Positions 8,391-17,786 of a stretch of 64,000 nt of DNA are shown one piece after another. The notes below the pieces were generated by a model. That model ran no database searches, was not told where the DNA came from, and saw nothing but the letters and a program-made list of their open reading frames with translations. The translations under genes were made by a program, and so were the position numbers. Within the stretch, counting starts at the first letter, position 1; each line of letters starts with the position of its first letter. The stretch is from Bifidobacterium asteroides. GTDB lineage: Bacteria > Actinomycetota > Actinomycetes > Actinomycetales > Bifidobacteriaceae. Location of the stretch: contig NZ_WKKW01000002.1 of the NCBI RefSeq assembly GCF_009683175.1, positions 124,001-188,000 on the forward strand. The letters run 5' to 3'.

Positions 8391-11321
8391 TCAGTGCCTA
8401 CTTTCCTGCCTGTTCCTCAGGCAGGCCACGAAGCCGACCAGGCCCAACGCTATAAGCGACAGGATTTTGAGCACCGAAAGCGGCCATCCACCGGTCAAAG
8501 GCAAAGCCGAGTTGGAAGGACGGAACTCCAGCTCATGCGACACCGGGGCCGACTGGTTTCCACCCTGGAACCTGCCTTGCGCGTCAGGGCCTTCAGCGTC
8601 ATCTGAGAGCACCTGAGCAGAGAACTCACCCTGATTGATGCCCTCAGGAGGAACCGCCTGCCATGAACCATTGTCTCCAACAACGACATCCGCACTGCTA
8701 TTGCCGGGCCAGGTTATATGGACCACGGTCCCCTTGGTCTCGGGAACCTTCGTATCCCCATTCACATACTTGTAGGCTTTGCCCGCTATCTGGAAGACGT
8801 CGTACCGCTCCAAAGTCAACGCCGTGGGCGTCATGTCGACCTTCCGATCTATGGACGCCGGGTCTGAATGAATGTTCATTGGATTGATCATCTCAACCCG
8901 GAAGGTATAAGTCTGCGTTTCGTCGTCGCCGTTGTAGCCGGTGAACCTGCCGGCAGGAATATCCAGCGACCAGGACCAGGTGGAAGCCGCCGTCTTGGTC
9001 AGGCTCAGCGCGAGACCTGTCGTGGAATCCGTGACGGAAGGCGTGGTGCCGACTGCCGCATCCCTCTGGAAGGTGTTGGCCGGAGTGGTCACCAGGGGCG
9101 TCCAACCCGAGGCAGCATTCTGCTTCATCGAAACGACCATCCTCGAATCAGTCATCCCCAACTTCCCCGAGGACCAGGCCGTATACACAGGCGACACCTC
9201 ACCCTTGAACGTGACCACCGAACCTGCCGGCAGGCTCCCGTTGACCGTATGGGGCACCGCCACCGAGAACTTGGCCGCATCCGGCACGTTCTCGCCCGAG
9301 ACGAAATAAGCCGTGCCAACATTCGAGAAGTAGGAGGTCAGGCCGAACCCTGACGTGGACTCAACCACCCAGGCGTGATAGCGCCTGTAGCTGTTGTACT
9401 TATTGCCGGGATCCGGCGACGGATACTGCTTATTGGTGTCCTGTATCCACCAGGACCCTCCCTGCTTGCTGCCAGTGTCGGTCTCGCAAACAGCTTCCCC
9501 CAGCCTGAACCCCCACGTGTCCGAGCTTTTCACCAGGTCATCGCCATTGGTGCCCTGCCCATCCGCAATCGGATTGGTGGGATCCTCTCCATACAGAACA
9601 ACCGTATTAGGATGCTTGTCATCCTTGGAAGGCGTGCACTCACCACTGATTACCGGGTCAAGCTTGGTCGTATACACGCTCCCAGAAGCATCCAAGCCGG
9701 CATCCGCATCATTCTCGATCTTCGTGATCGTCGGATCATCAGGACGCGGCACATTATACTTATAAAAAGCAGTATCAATCGTCCAACCCGCAGAGAGATT
9801 CGTATCCTTTTGCGCGGCGGACATGTTATCGTCAATCCCCACAAGACCAGCGCTCTTGGGGCTATACACCTCAGGGCTGACGGCTGTACATTCCGTGCCA
9901 TCAGAATTCCTGGTGTCAGGCCAGGTCACCAGCTTGAAATAGCCGTCAAGATCCTGCTTCTCCTTGGCCTCCTTGAAATCAATCCCGCCATCAGCCTTCT
10001 GAGCAGGCATAGGATTGCCATCCTTATCAGTCGCAAAAAGCACGTTGGTGGTATTCGCATACTTTGGGTCGGTCGGATTGACGTTATAAGCGCCATTGGT
10101 ATTGACCATGCCCTGCAGTCCGTAGGTGGTAGTCAAAGTGTTGGGACTCGGCTGCTGGCCTGTCACCAGGACCGGCTCAGGAGTCAGTTCCTTAACAGGC
10201 ACCCACTGGCTGTCCTTAAGAGCCACCCACTGATAGTAATAGGAACTGGTCTCAGAACATATGCCATTGGTTTTGTTGCCTGGACCACGCAAGTTCATCC
10301 AATACACGAAGAAAGACCGTGCCGGAGCCGTGCCCGGGGCTGTGGCATTTATTTTTCCAACCGTACCATCGCTATAAGCCGGAAAACCATAATCGGTCAC
10401 CATACCCCAATTAGCCTGATGGTTTCGATAGAGATATGGGTTGCTGTCCCACCCAACCCAGGAATATGGGCCGCTGCATTTCAGGTCGTCTCCTCCGCTA
10501 CCCAAGCAGTCACCCATATACACTTTCATCTGTTTATCCTTCGATAAACTCGCGGTGATATTTGAATATCTATCCTGAGCCTGTAAATCACTCATGGAGG
10601 CTGGATCGAAAGTTGAGCAGGTTTCGGTACCCCATGCCCACGAAGAACTACCGCAAGACAGGGCGGTATTCTGATCACCAACGATAGCAAAGACATTCAA
10701 GGGCTCAGGGTGACCACCAGCCACGAACTTTGCGGGATCTTTAGACTTATCCGCAATGTTCATGTCGCCTTCGATGGATATGGTCAAGTAGTCGTATAAA
10801 CCCGAATTGATTACCTTATGAACAGTAAAGCGCTGCAGATGATTATCAGCCCACGCTGTAGCTCCATCATATGCATACCCAGTTTTGTTATTTTCAAGAT
10901 AATCATCTGGAGTTATAGTGTTTATATACTTTACACGATGATAATCTGCAGGGTTATCAGAACCAACATACTGATATACAAAAGATAAATTGCAATTTGA
11001 CTTACCACCGGTGTCTGCCTTACCAAGGTCGACACAATCCGGCTTGAACTCGTTGTGTTTTACCCGCAGGATGAAGTCCATGCGCAGCTCATCCTGATAG
11101 GTATCGATCCTGTCGTTGAAGGCCATCATCCTATAGAGCAGGGGCTTCCTGCTCGCCGTTTCATCCTGTTCATCGATGGCATTGGCCTGAGTGGCCGAAA
11201 GAGCGCTCAACCCAAGCGGAACAACCATGGCCAGCGTCGCCAGAAGGGTTATCAGAATGGCGATGATCGAACGGTTCATATGCAGTGATCCCTTATTGTT
11301 CCGTTCTTGCAATCGCTTCAA
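8391..11321 (-). CDS. LPxTG-anchored surface protein, copy 4
   Basis: This is the ~976-residue, most upstream member of the array. The N-terminus has a basic stretch and a hydrophobic signal (IIAILITLLATLAMVVPLGL); the C-terminus has LPLTGG, a hydrophobic helix and RNRQESRH. The C-terminal half is nearly the same as in copies 2 and 3, whereas the N-terminal and central segments carry the type B variants shared with copy 1 (NPTDPKYANTTNVLFATD, DNMSAAQKDTNLSAGW). The start is TTG at the conserved place after GGGGG; an in-frame ATG ten codons upstream (11351) lacks a visible ribosome site. It is predicted to be a cell-wall-anchored adhesin-like protein, but the family is not one I can name. Confidence 0.85.
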   Translation of the reverse strand: MKRLQERNNKGSLHMNRSIIAILITLLATLAMVVPLGLSALSATQANAIDEQDETASRKPLLYRMMAFNDRIDTYQDELRMDFILRVKHNEFKPDCVDLGKADTGGKSNCNLSFVYQYVGSDNPADYHRVKYINTITPDDYLENNKTGYAYDGATAWADNHLQRFTVHKVINSGLYDYLTISIEGDMNIADKSKDPAKFVAGGHPEPLNVFAIVGDQNTALSCGSSSWAWGTETCSTFDPASMSDLQAQDRYSNITASLSKDKQMKVYMGDCLGSGGDDLKCSGPYSWVGWDSNPYLYRNHQANWGMVTDYGFPAYSDGTVGKINATAPGTAPARSFFVYWMNLRGPGNKTNGICSETSSYYYQWVALKDSQWVPVKELTPEPVLVTGQQPSPNTLTTTYGLQGMVNTNGAYNVNPTDPKYANTTNVLFATDKDGNPMPAQKADGGIDFKEAKEKQDLDGYFKLVTWPDTRNSDGTECTAVSPEVYSPKSAGLVGIDDNMSAAQKDTNLSAGWTIDTAFYKYNVPRPDDPTITKIENDADAGLDASGSVYTTKLDPVISGECTPSKDDKHPNTVVLYGEDPTNPIADGQGTNGDDLVKSSDTWGFRLGEAVCETDTGSKQGGSWWIQDTNKQYPSPDPGNKYNSYRRYHAWVVESTSGFGLTSYFSNVGTAYFVSGENVPDAAKFSVAVPHTVNGSLPAGSVVTFKGEVSPVYTAWSSGKLGMTDSRMVVSMKQNAASGWTPLVTTPANTFQRDAAVGTTPSVTDSTTGLALSLTKTAASTWSWSLDIPAGRFTGYNGDDETQTYTFRVEMINPMNIHSDPASIDRKVDMTPTALTLERYDVFQIAGKAYKYVNGDTKVPETKGTVVHITWPGNSSADVVVGDNGSWQAVPPEGINQGEFSAQVLSDDAEGPDAQGRFQGGNQSAPVSHELEFRPSNSALPLTGGWPLSVLKILSLIALGLVGFVACLRNRQESRH

Positions 11322-11415
11322 TACGAAACCCCCAAATCCCGATGGAATCATCTGATAGAACAGATCGGCTCTGTTTTTAAGTTGTCCCCAATACCGCAGA
11401 CTGTATCATAGAGAT

Positions 11416-11459
11416 AAAAAAATCGCACCTTCGCGTTTCCTTGCATGCTCAAGTGCGAC
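11416..11459 (-). terminator. Rho-independent terminator of the rph-rdgB unit
   Basis: On the minus strand TCGCACTT (11451-11458) pairs with AAGGTGCGA (11422-11430, one bulged G), then TTTTTTT. It lies 66 bp after the rdgB stop and before the promoter region of surface copy 4. The stretch 11322-11415 holds only the leader of copy 4. Confidence 0.75.
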
Positions 11460-11524
11460 CGGCACTCAGAACATGATCGTTGATGTTTCGCGACCGTTCA
11501 CCGTACGGAATCTATATGGATTTA

Positions 11525-12211
11525 TCAGCCTTTAAGGTGGCCGCCGCCCAGCACCCAGTTGACGAGAATCGGCATGATGGCCGCCAGGGCCTTGCCCCTG
11601 TGCGAAATGGCGTTCTTTTCATCCGCGGTCATTTCCGCCGAAGTCAGCGGCTGCTGGCCGCTGGCGCGCCGAGGCTGATCAAGGGGCACGAAGATCGGGT
11701 CGTAGCCGAACCCGTTTTCCCCTCGTACCTGGCGGATGATGCTTCCGGGCATCTCGCCGACCCTGGTCACCTGAGACCCCCGGACGGCATACCCCGGCAC
11801 ATCCGGAACGACCAGGGCGGCAGCACAGACAAACCGCCCTCCTCTGTGATCGTCGGGAATGTCGTTCAGCTGGTTCAGCAAGAGCTCCAAGTTGGCCTGG
11901 TCATCACCGTGGCGGCCGCTCCACCGTGCCGAAAGGATTCCCGGGGCAGCGCCCATCACATCAACGACCAGCCCCGAGTCGTCCGCCAGCGCGGGCAGAC
12001 CTGACTCCCGAGCGGCCTGCCCAGCCTTGAGAAGTGCATTCTCCTGAAAAGTGGTGCCCGTCTCTACCGGATCGGGCAGGCCCAACTGGCCGGCCGAAAC
12101 CAGCTCGATCCTCTGACCCTCATCGGCCAGGAAACCGCCGAGGATGCGACGAAGCTCACTGAGTTTGCCCTCGTTGTGCGTGGCCACAACCACTTTTCTG
12201 GCCTGCCCCAT
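11525..12211 (-). CDS. rdgB: XTP/dITP diphosphatase (RdgB/HAM1 family)
   Basis: It hydrolyses non-canonical purine nucleoside triphosphates (dITP, XTP, ITP) to monophosphate and pyrophosphate in the cytoplasm, keeping them out of DNA and RNA. The 228-residue protein begins with the family's substrate-binding motif (VVATHNEGKLSELRRIL) and has ALADDSGLVVDVMGAAPGILSARWSG, the metal/catalytic region with the conserved Asp-Asp-Ser-Gly, plus ENGFGYDPIF and a C-terminal SHRGKAL. Its length is slightly above the usual ~200 residues. It sits 35 bp downstream of rph on the same strand, the common pairing in bacteria, and ends before a strong terminator. Confidence 0.95.
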   Translation of the reverse strand: MGQARKVVVATHNEGKLSELRRILGGFLADEGQRIELVSAGQLGLPDPVETGTTFQENALLKAGQAARESGLPALADDSGLVVDVMGAAPGILSARWSGRHGDDQANLELLLNQLNDIPDDHRGGRFVCAAALVVPDVPGYAVRGSQVTRVGEMPGSIIRQVRGENGFGYDPIFVPLDQPRRASGQQPLTSAEMTADEKNAISHRGKALAAIMPILVNWVLGGGHLKG

Positions 12212-12246
12212 ACCGATCCTCCTCGCTGAAATTCCCGCTCCGGGCG

Positions 12247-13011
12247 TCAGTCAGATGCCAGAGCCTTGCGCTGAGCGGCCTGAAGCTCCTTGTTCCCCTT
12301 GGATGCCAGGTCCAGCAAGAGGCCGAGCTCCTGACGGCTGAAGGGGCGATGCTCCGCCGTCCCCTGTATCTCGATGAAATCGCCGGCTCCGGTCATCGAC
12401 ACGTTCATATCGGTCATGGCCCTGCTGTCCTCCAGATAAGGAAGGTCGAGCATGGGCTTGCCATCGATGATGCCCACCGAGACGGCCGAGACGCAATCCT
12501 TGGTCACCTTGTCGGCACTGCGGATGTGATGGTGGTCCTGGGCCCATCGGAGGGCATCGACCATGGCCACATAGGCGCCGGTGACCGAGGCCGTACGGGT
12601 GCCGCCGTCGGCCTGAAGCACATCGCAGTCAAGCTGGATCTGATTCTCGCCCAGGGCCTTCATATCCACCACACCGCGCAAGCAACGGCCTATCAGCCGG
12701 CTGATCTCCTGGGTGCGGCCACCGACCTTTCCCCGGACCGATTCTCGCGCAGTCCGGTCGCTGGTGGCCCTGGGAAGCATGGCGTACTCGGCAGTGACCC
12801 AGCCCAGGCCGGAGTCCTTGCGCCAACGAGGCAGCGTCGGCGTGAAGGAGGCCGTGCACATGACCCGGGTCTTGCCGCACTCGATCAGCACCGATCCCTC
12901 GGGGGCCTCCGTCCAATGCCTGGTGATGACGACCGGTCGCAACTCATCAGCCGCCCTGCCGTCAGGCCGCAGTACGGCACCCTCCTGGAGCATGTCCTTG
13001 ATAGCAACCAT
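12247..13011 (-). CDS. rph: Ribonuclease PH
   Basis: This phosphorolytic 3'-5' exoribonuclease trims the 3' ends of tRNA precursors. The 254-residue protein shows the family order: [16 protein letters not shown] at the N-terminus, [31 protein letters not shown] (the catalytic and phosphate-binding region), [18 protein letters not shown], and [22 protein letters not shown]. The length is normal for RNase PH. It is the first gene of a two-gene unit with rdgB, both concerned with nucleotide and RNA quality control. Confidence 0.96.
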   Translation of the reverse strand: MVAIKDMLQEGAVLRPDGRAADELRPVVITRHWTEAPEGSVLIECGKTRVMCTASFTPTLPRWRKDSGLGWVTAEYAMLPRATSDRTARESVRGKVGGRTQEISRLIGRCLRGVVDMKALGENQIQLDCDVLQADGGTRTASVTGAYVAMVDALRWAQDHHHIRSADKVTKDCVSAVSVGIIDGKPMLDLPYLEDSRAMTDMNVSMTGAGDFIEIQGTAEHRPFSRQELGLLLDLASKGNKELQAAQRKALASD

Positions 13012-13077
13012 CAGTGATGATCCTTTCCCGTTCCGCCCAGGCTCCCCTGGTCTGGTCCTTATTATTCCGTCAGCCGT

Positions 13078-13716
13078 CTACTGATCAATGGTCAGCGGTG
13101 TCTTGGCCGGCAGAATGCGATCGATCAGGAAGATGACCAGTGACAGGGCGAAGAAGACGACCAGGTACTCAGCCAGATTGACCACAAGCTGGGCCCAGCC
13201 CAGATGTCCGAGGTCCAAGAAGGCATAGGGATAAGGGTTGCCGTCCGGCTGCGGTCCCGAATGAGGCCAGATGGCGGCCCTGATCAGCACAAAGGCTACA
13301 TAGAAGGGGAAATAGATCAGCCAAGTCAGCACATTGTGCCAGCGGAAGCGACGATGAGGGTCGAACAAGAGGAAGTCCACCGTTGCCATGATTGGGCTGA
13401 TGACGTGAATCATCCATGTGGTCCTGATGCCCAGGACCAGTTTGTAGTCCGTGCTGTTCAGCCCCAGGACCAGGATGGCCACCAGCCCGGTGATGACGAT
13501 GTAGAGCGTCAGGCAGCCCTTGAGCCAGGAGGGGGGCTGGATGCCCTTGAGCAGGGTGGCCGCTCCAGCCCATAGCATGACCAGACCCAGGGCGATATTG
13601 GTCTGGAAGGTAAAATAGACCCACTTATTGCCGATCCCAAGCAGCCAGGCTTCGAAGGTGCCGCCCAGGCAGAAAAAGGCGATCAGCAATCGGTAGATGC
13701 CCACGACGAATCTCAT
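13078..13716 (-). CDS. Pr6Pr-type integral membrane protein
   Basis: This is a ~212-residue hydrophobic protein with about six membrane helices, matching the Pr6Pr family of actinobacterial and lactobacillar membrane proteins, whose function is unknown. The start is set at the ATG beginning MRFVVGIYRLLIAFFCL, because the longer open frame upstream encodes non-membrane sequence overlapping the pncB promoter region. Features seen include FQTNIALGLVMLWAGAATLL, a conserved His in MIHVISPIMATVDFLLFDPHRRFRW and a YPYAFLDL element, which are typical of the family. It is divergent from pncB. No reaction can be assigned. Confidence 0.75.
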   Translation of the reverse strand: MRFVVGIYRLLIAFFCLGGTFEAWLLGIGNKWVYFTFQTNIALGLVMLWAGAATLLKGIQPPSWLKGCLTLYIVITGLVAILVLGLNSTDYKLVLGIRTTWMIHVISPIMATVDFLLFDPHRRFRWHNVLTWLIYFPFYVAFVLIRAAIWPHSGPQPDGNPYPYAFLDLGHLGWAQLVVNLAEYLVVFFALSLVIFLIDRILPAKTPLTIDQ

Positions 13717-13775
13717 GCGGACCAGCTTAGCCCGACCTTGCGAGGACAGGGCGAGCCAGTAGGTCGGCAGAGGAT

Positions 13776-13781
13776 TAGACT
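13776..13781 (+). promoter_or_regulatory. Probable -10 box for pncB
   Basis: A TAGACT hexamer (TANNNT type) lies 47 bp before the pncB start codon, giving a leader of about 35 nt that includes the ribosome site AAAGGGGAAG. No convincing -35 is seen. Confidence 0.4.
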
Positions 13782-13822
13782 GGGGGCCAACCAAGGGCTT
13801 TTCCACCCACAAAGGGGAAGAT

Positions 13823-15169
13823 ATGAACGCCGAAAACAGTAGTAGGGTCACCGGAACCTCTACGGCTCTGATGACCGACATGTATGAATACACCATGCTG
13901 GATGCCGCCCTGCAGGACGGGACGGCCGGGCGACGATCCGTCTTCGAGGTCTACACCCGACACCTGCCGGCGGGGCGCCGCTACGGAGTGGTGGCCGGCA
14001 CCGGACGGATTCTGGATGCGCTGGCGGATTTCCACCCCAGCGAGGATGAACTTCGCTTCCTGTCCGACCGCCACATCGTCAGCCCGACCACCATCGACTG
14101 GCTGGAGCACTTCCGCTTCACAGGAACCATCCGCGGCTACAGGGAGGGCGAGATATTCTTCCCCGACTCCCCCATCCTGCAGGTCGAAGGCGGCTTCGGC
14201 GAGTGCACCCTGCTGGAAACCCTGATCCTGTCCATACTCAACTACGACTCCGCCGTGGCCTCGGCCGCCTCCCGTATGGTCACCGCGGCCAAGGGCAGGC
14301 CCTGCATGGACATGGGTGCGCGCCGGGCCAACGAATATGCGGCCGTGGCGGCGGCCAGAGCGGCCATAGTCGGCGGATTCCAAGGGACCTCAAACCTACT
14401 GGCGGCCAAGCGATACGGCTTCAAGGCCATTGGAACCGCAGCCCACTCCTTCACCCTCCTGCATGACAACGAGCGCGAGGCCTTCCAGGGGCAGATCCAG
14501 GCCTTGGGCAAGGGGACCACCCTGCTGACCGACACCTACTCCATCGAGGAGGCCGTCAGGACGGCCGTCGAGGTGGCCGGACCTAAGCTGGGCGGGGTCC
14601 GCATCGACTCCGGAGACCTGGGCTCGCTGGCCCAGCAGGTCCGCGCCCAGCTGGACTCCCTGGGAGCCACCAAGGCCACCATCACCGTCACCAACGATCT
14701 GGATGAATACGCCATCGCCTCCCTGCAGGACGCCCCGGTGGACTCCTACGGGGTGGGCACCATGCTGGTCACCGGTTCGGGGGCCCCCACCTGCGCCATG
14801 GTCTACAAACTGACCGAGCGCGAGAACTCTTCCGGAGTCATGCAGGCCGTAGCCAAAAAGTCGGTGGGAAAGGCCTCGGTGCCGGGACGCAAGCTGGCCT
14901 ACCGCTCCTACCACAACGGGGTGGCCGACGCCGAGCACGTCATCTCGGGTGCTGAGGATGCGCTGGCAGCCTTTACGCCTGAACAGGACTGGCGGGATCT
15001 GCTGGTCACCTATGTGGACCATGGCCAGAGCATGCCGGAGTTCCAGGGCGGGCAGGCGGTCCTGGATGCCCGGGAGCATCGGGCCAAGGCCCTTGAGGAG
15101 TTGCCCATCAACGCCCTGAGTCTGATGAAGGGTGAGCCGGTCCTGCCCACCCTGGTGAGGAGCATCTGA
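13823..15169 (+). CDS. pncB: Nicotinate phosphoribosyltransferase
   Basis: It converts nicotinate, PRPP and ATP to nicotinate mononucleotide in the NAD salvage pathway. The 448-residue sequence has the N-terminal TDMYEYTMLDAAL, the FEVYTRHLPAGRRYGVVAG segment, ARRANEYAAVAAARAAIVGGFQGTSNLLAAKRYG, the PIGTxAHS-like GTAAHSFTLL, and the phosphate-binding VRIDSGDLGSLAQQVR, all characteristic of the actinobacterial enzyme. An AAAGGGGAAG ribosome site precedes the ATG. Its stop codon overlaps the next gene's start (TGATG), so the aldo/keto reductase is probably translationally coupled. Confidence 0.95.
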   Translation: MNAENSSRVTGTSTALMTDMYEYTMLDAALQDGTAGRRSVFEVYTRHLPAGRRYGVVAGTGRILDALADFHPSEDELRFLSDRHIVSPTTIDWLEHFRFTGTIRGYREGEIFFPDSPILQVEGGFGECTLLETLILSILNYDSAVASAASRMVTAAKGRPCMDMGARRANEYAAVAAARAAIVGGFQGTSNLLAAKRYGFKAIGTAAHSFTLLHDNEREAFQGQIQALGKGTTLLTDTYSIEEAVRTAVEVAGPKLGGVRIDSGDLGSLAQQVRAQLDSLGATKATITVTNDLDEYAIASLQDAPVDSYGVGTMLVTGSGAPTCAMVYKLTERENSSGVMQAVAKKSVGKASVPGRKLAYRSYHNGVADAEHVISGAEDALAAFTPEQDWRDLLVTYVDHGQSMPEFQGGQAVLDAREHRAKALEELPINALSLMKGEPVLPTLVRSI

Positions 15170-16188
15170 TGAACACGCAGTCCGAAACCTACCAGCCCGA
15201 CCCGAGCCGGTACGATGCCACAACCTACCGGCCCTGCGGCGACAGCGGCCTGAAACTGCCGCCCATCTGCCTGGGCTGCTGGCACAACTTCGGCGACACC
15301 ACACCACTGGACCGTATGCAGGAGCTGTGCACGACGGCCTTCGACCACGGCATCACCCACTTTGACCTGGCCGACAACTACGGCCCTGAACCGGGCGCCG
15401 CCGAGCGCAACATGGGGATCATCCTGCGGCGATGCTTCAGCCACCATCGCCAGGAGCTGGTCATCTCCACCAAGGCCGGTTATGAAATGTGGCCCGGCCC
15501 TTACGGAAACCTCGGCTCACGCAAGCATCTGCTGTCCGGACTGGACCAGAGCCTGAAACGGCTGGGTCTTGACTATGTGGACATCTTCTATCACCACCGC
15601 CCCGACCCGGATACGCCTCTCGAAGAAACCATGGGCGCCCTGGCCCAGGCGGTCACCAGCGGCAAGGCCCTCTACCTGGGACTGTCCAACTACGACGGGC
15701 CGACCATGGCACGGGCTGCGGCCATCCTGACCGAGATGCACGTCCCCTTCGTCATCAACCAGAACCGCTATTCCATCTTCGACAGAACCATCGAGGACAA
15801 CGGTCTCAAAGAGGCGGTGATGAAAGAGAAGAAAGGGCTGATCACCTTCAGCCCGCTGGCCCAGGGGCTGCTGACCGACCGCTACCTGCACGGGATTCCC
15901 GAGGACAGCCGGATTCGGGCCGACGGCCGCTTCCTCAAGGAGTCCGCGCTGACCCCCCAGCGGCTGAAGCAGATTCAGGATCTGAACGAGCTGGCCCGCC
16001 AACGCGGCCAGAGTCTGGCAGAAATGGCTCTGGCCTGGCTGCTCAGGGACCCTGCTGTCACCTCAGTGCTCATCGGCGCCTCCAAACCGGAGCAGATCCT
16101 GGACAATCTCAAGGCCGTCCAGTCGGCCGATTTCAGCCAGGAAGAGCTGGAGATGATCGACCGTATCGCCTTGGGCAAGCGGTCCTGA
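15169..16188 (+). CDS. Aldo/keto reductase, YghZ-like
   Basis: This is a 339-residue NAD(P)H-dependent oxidoreductase with a TIM-barrel fold. The catalytic tetrad can be read as Asp and Tyr in THFDLADNYG, Lys in VISTKAGYEMWPGPYGNLGSRK, and His in DIFYHHRPDP. The WPGPYGNLGSRK signature points to the branch of YghZ (L-glyceraldehyde 3-phosphate reductase) and related voltage-gated potassium channel beta-subunit-like reductases. C-terminal SVLIGASKPEQILDNLKAV is the cofactor-binding region. It is coupled to pncB by a one-base overlap, possibly only for co-transcription. The physiological substrate is not certain. Confidence 0.88.
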   Translation: MNTQSETYQPDPSRYDATTYRPCGDSGLKLPPICLGCWHNFGDTTPLDRMQELCTTAFDHGITHFDLADNYGPEPGAAERNMGIILRRCFSHHRQELVISTKAGYEMWPGPYGNLGSRKHLLSGLDQSLKRLGLDYVDIFYHHRPDPDTPLEETMGALAQAVTSGKALYLGLSNYDGPTMARAAAILTEMHVPFVINQNRYSIFDRTIEDNGLKEAVMKEKKGLITFSPLAQGLLTDRYLHGIPEDSRIRADGRFLKESALTPQRLKQIQDLNELARQRGQSLAEMALAWLLRDPAVTSVLIGASKPEQILDNLKAVQSADFSQEELEMIDRIALGKRS

Positions 16189-16213
16189 AGCAGCCTGGAC
16201 CACTCAGTGGCGC

Positions 16214-16534
16214 TCAGTGGCCGCCGCCGGTCATCTGCTCGTAGATGCGCTTGCAGTCCGGGCAGACCGGGTATTGGGAGGGGTCATGCTTGGGCACCCA
16301 GACCTTGCCGCAGAGGGCCACAACAGGCCGGCCGGTCAGCTTGGACTCGGCGATGCGCTCACGGGAGACGTAGTGGGCGAACCGGTCGGCATCACCCTGG
16401 TCGTTCAGCCGGGTCTTCTCAGCGGTCTCGGTGTCCGGACGGTCCAGAACGGACGTGCCAGTGCCCTGGTCGGGGTTCTGCTCCCGCTCCGGATCCTCCA
16501 TGCGAATGCTCTTGCTTGCAGTCATGACATCCAT
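16214..16534 (-). CDS. DUF3039 domain protein
   Basis: This is a small 106-residue protein of a family restricted to actinobacteria. An acidic, poorly conserved N-terminus is followed by the family block: HYVSRERIAESKLTGRPVVALCGKVWVPKHDPSQYPVCPDCKRIYEQM. The three cysteines (one single, then CPDC), with nearby His, suggest a zinc-binding site. The function is unknown. It is convergent with the aldo/keto reductase and divergent from coaD. An in-frame ATG three codons in (16525) is an alternative start, and neither has a clear ribosome site. Confidence 0.8.
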   Translation of the reverse strand: MDVMTASKSIRMEDPEREQNPDQGTGTSVLDRPDTETAEKTRLNDQGDADRFAHYVSRERIAESKLTGRPVVALCGKVWVPKHDPSQYPVCPDCKRIYEQMTGGGH

Positions 16535-16574
16535 GGTACGGCGGTGAGCTACACGTTCGCTCCCTATGACGCGC

Positions 16575-16580
16575 TACGCT
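16575..16580 (+). promoter_or_regulatory. Probable -10 box for leaderless coaD
   Basis: TACGCT (TANNNT) begins 13 bp before the coaD ATG, so transcription would start at or within a few bases of the start codon. There is no ribosome site between. Confidence 0.45.
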
Positions 16581-16587
16581 GAGAATC

Positions 16588-17100
16588 ATGACTATCGCTG
16601 TATGCCCTGGCTCATACGATCCGGTCACCTCCGGCCACATGGATGTGATCGAACGCTGCGCCTGCTTCTTCGAGACGGTCCACGTGGTTGTGGCCGTCAA
16701 CGCCGCCAAGACCCCCATGTTCAGCGAGCAGGAGCGGGTGGCCATGATCCGCCAGGCCCTGGACGAGGACGGGTACCCGAACATCACCGTAGCCTCCACC
16801 GATGGCCTGATCACCGACTACTGCCGTAAGGTAGGCGCATCGGTCATCGTCAAGGGACTGAGGCAGAACGGGGACTATGAGGCCGAGCTGGGCATGGCCC
16901 TGGTCAATCGCAAGCTGTCCGGGGTGGAGACGCTCTTCCTGCCAGCCGATCCGGTGAGGGAGCACATCTCCAGCACCATCGTCAAGGACGTGGCCAGACA
17001 TGGCGGGGACATCACCGGCATGGTCCCCGACAGCGTCGTGGACGCACTGATAGGCACATTGCACAGGGACACACCGCACACGGAAAAGAGTCAAAGATGA
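16588..17100 (+). CDS. coaD: Phosphopantetheine adenylyltransferase
   Basis: It transfers AMP from ATP to 4'-phosphopantetheine, the penultimate step of coenzyme A synthesis. The 170-residue sequence begins with the nucleotidyltransferase motif ([19 protein letters not shown], with the TxGH element), has [21 protein letters not shown] for substrate binding, and ends with the [24 protein letters not shown] motif containing the ISST element. The length is typical. It starts a cluster that continues with two overlapping genes and then rpmF and rnc. Confidence 0.96.
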   Translation: MTIAVCPGSYDPVTSGHMDVIERCACFFETVHVVVAVNAAKTPMFSEQERVAMIRQALDEDGYPNITVASTDGLITDYCRKVGASVIVKGLRQNGDYEAELGMALVNRKLSGVETLFLPADPVREHISSTIVKDVARHGGDITGMVPDSVVDALIGTLHRDTPHTEKSQR

Positions 17101-17786
17101 ACGAGCAGACCCAGGAAAGGGACGATGGCGAGCCTATCGACGACTCGACCAGAGCCAGCGCTCCCAAGCCCGCAGTCGACATGAAGGACCTGCCCGACCT
17201 GCAGGAGGATCGAAGCGAGAGCGGGAACCCCCGATCGGAATTCACCACCGTCTATGACATCATCGACCGGATCCAGGCCATGCTGGATGAGGCCAAGGCC
17301 CCGCTTTTCAGCCCGGGACTGGTCAAGGTGGACAGAGACGAGCTGGCCGACGACCTCAACGAGCTCAAGAAAATGCTGCCGGTGCAACTGGAGCGGGCCT
17401 CGGCGCTCATGAGGGAGGCGGAGCGTCGGCTGAACACGGCGCAGACCCAGGCCAACGCCACCGTATCCGACGCCCAGAGCCGGGCTGCAGACATCGTCAA
17501 GGAGGCCGGCGAGCAGGCCCGCTTCCTGGCCGGCCAGGAGAATGTAGTGGCCATAGCCCGACAGAAGGCCCAGACCATCATCGACACGGCCCAGGCCCAG
17601 GCAGACCGTCTGGTCCAGGGGGCCGATGGGTATGCCGCCCAGGTCATGGGCGAGCTTGACACCCAGCTGGGCAAGATGAGCCAGGATGTACGTGCCGGCC
17701 TGGAGGTTCTCCACCAGCGTGAGCAGGAGGCAGCGCGTAGCATGAACGCGTCAGTCTCGGACCAGGGAAAGGAGACGCAGGGATGA
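17097..17786 (+). CDS. Coiled-coil protein, DivIVA/SepIVA-like
   Basis: This 229-residue protein is rich in Ala, Glu and Gln. After a disordered acidic N-terminus (~50 residues) it is almost wholly helical, with a long heptad-like coiled coil from about residue 95 ([40 protein letters not shown], not continuous here). It overlaps coaD by ATGA and the DUF177 gene by ATGA. In mycobacteria the gene at the equivalent place beside DUF177 and rnc is sepIVA, a DivIVA-like septation protein, so a role in cell division or envelope growth is inferred from position and coiled-coil character. Direct homology has not been tested. Confidence 0.65.
   Translation: MNEQTQERDDGEPIDDSTRASAPKPAVDMKDLPDLQEDRSESGNPRSEFTTVYDIIDRIQAMLDEAKAPLFSPGLVKVDRDELADDLNELKKMLPVQLERASALMREAERRLNTAQTQANATVSDAQSRAADIVKEAGEQARFLAGQENVVAIARQKAQTIIDTAQAQADRLVQGADGYAAQVMGELDTQLGKMSQDVRAGLEVLHQREQEAARSMNASVSDQGKETQG

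Noticed and set aside
1730-10547. Long open frames on the plus strand opposite the surface genes (for example 1730-3217, 5955-7130, 9375-10547).
   Set aside because: They repeat at equivalent places in each paralogue, have Arg/Pro/His-rich shadow composition and no ribosome sites; they reflect codon bias of the minus-strand genes.
16189-16213. Repeated CTCAGTGG near the convergent ends of the aldo/keto reductase and DUF3039 genes as a terminator.
   Set aside because: The stem is only five pairs and no T run follows on either strand.
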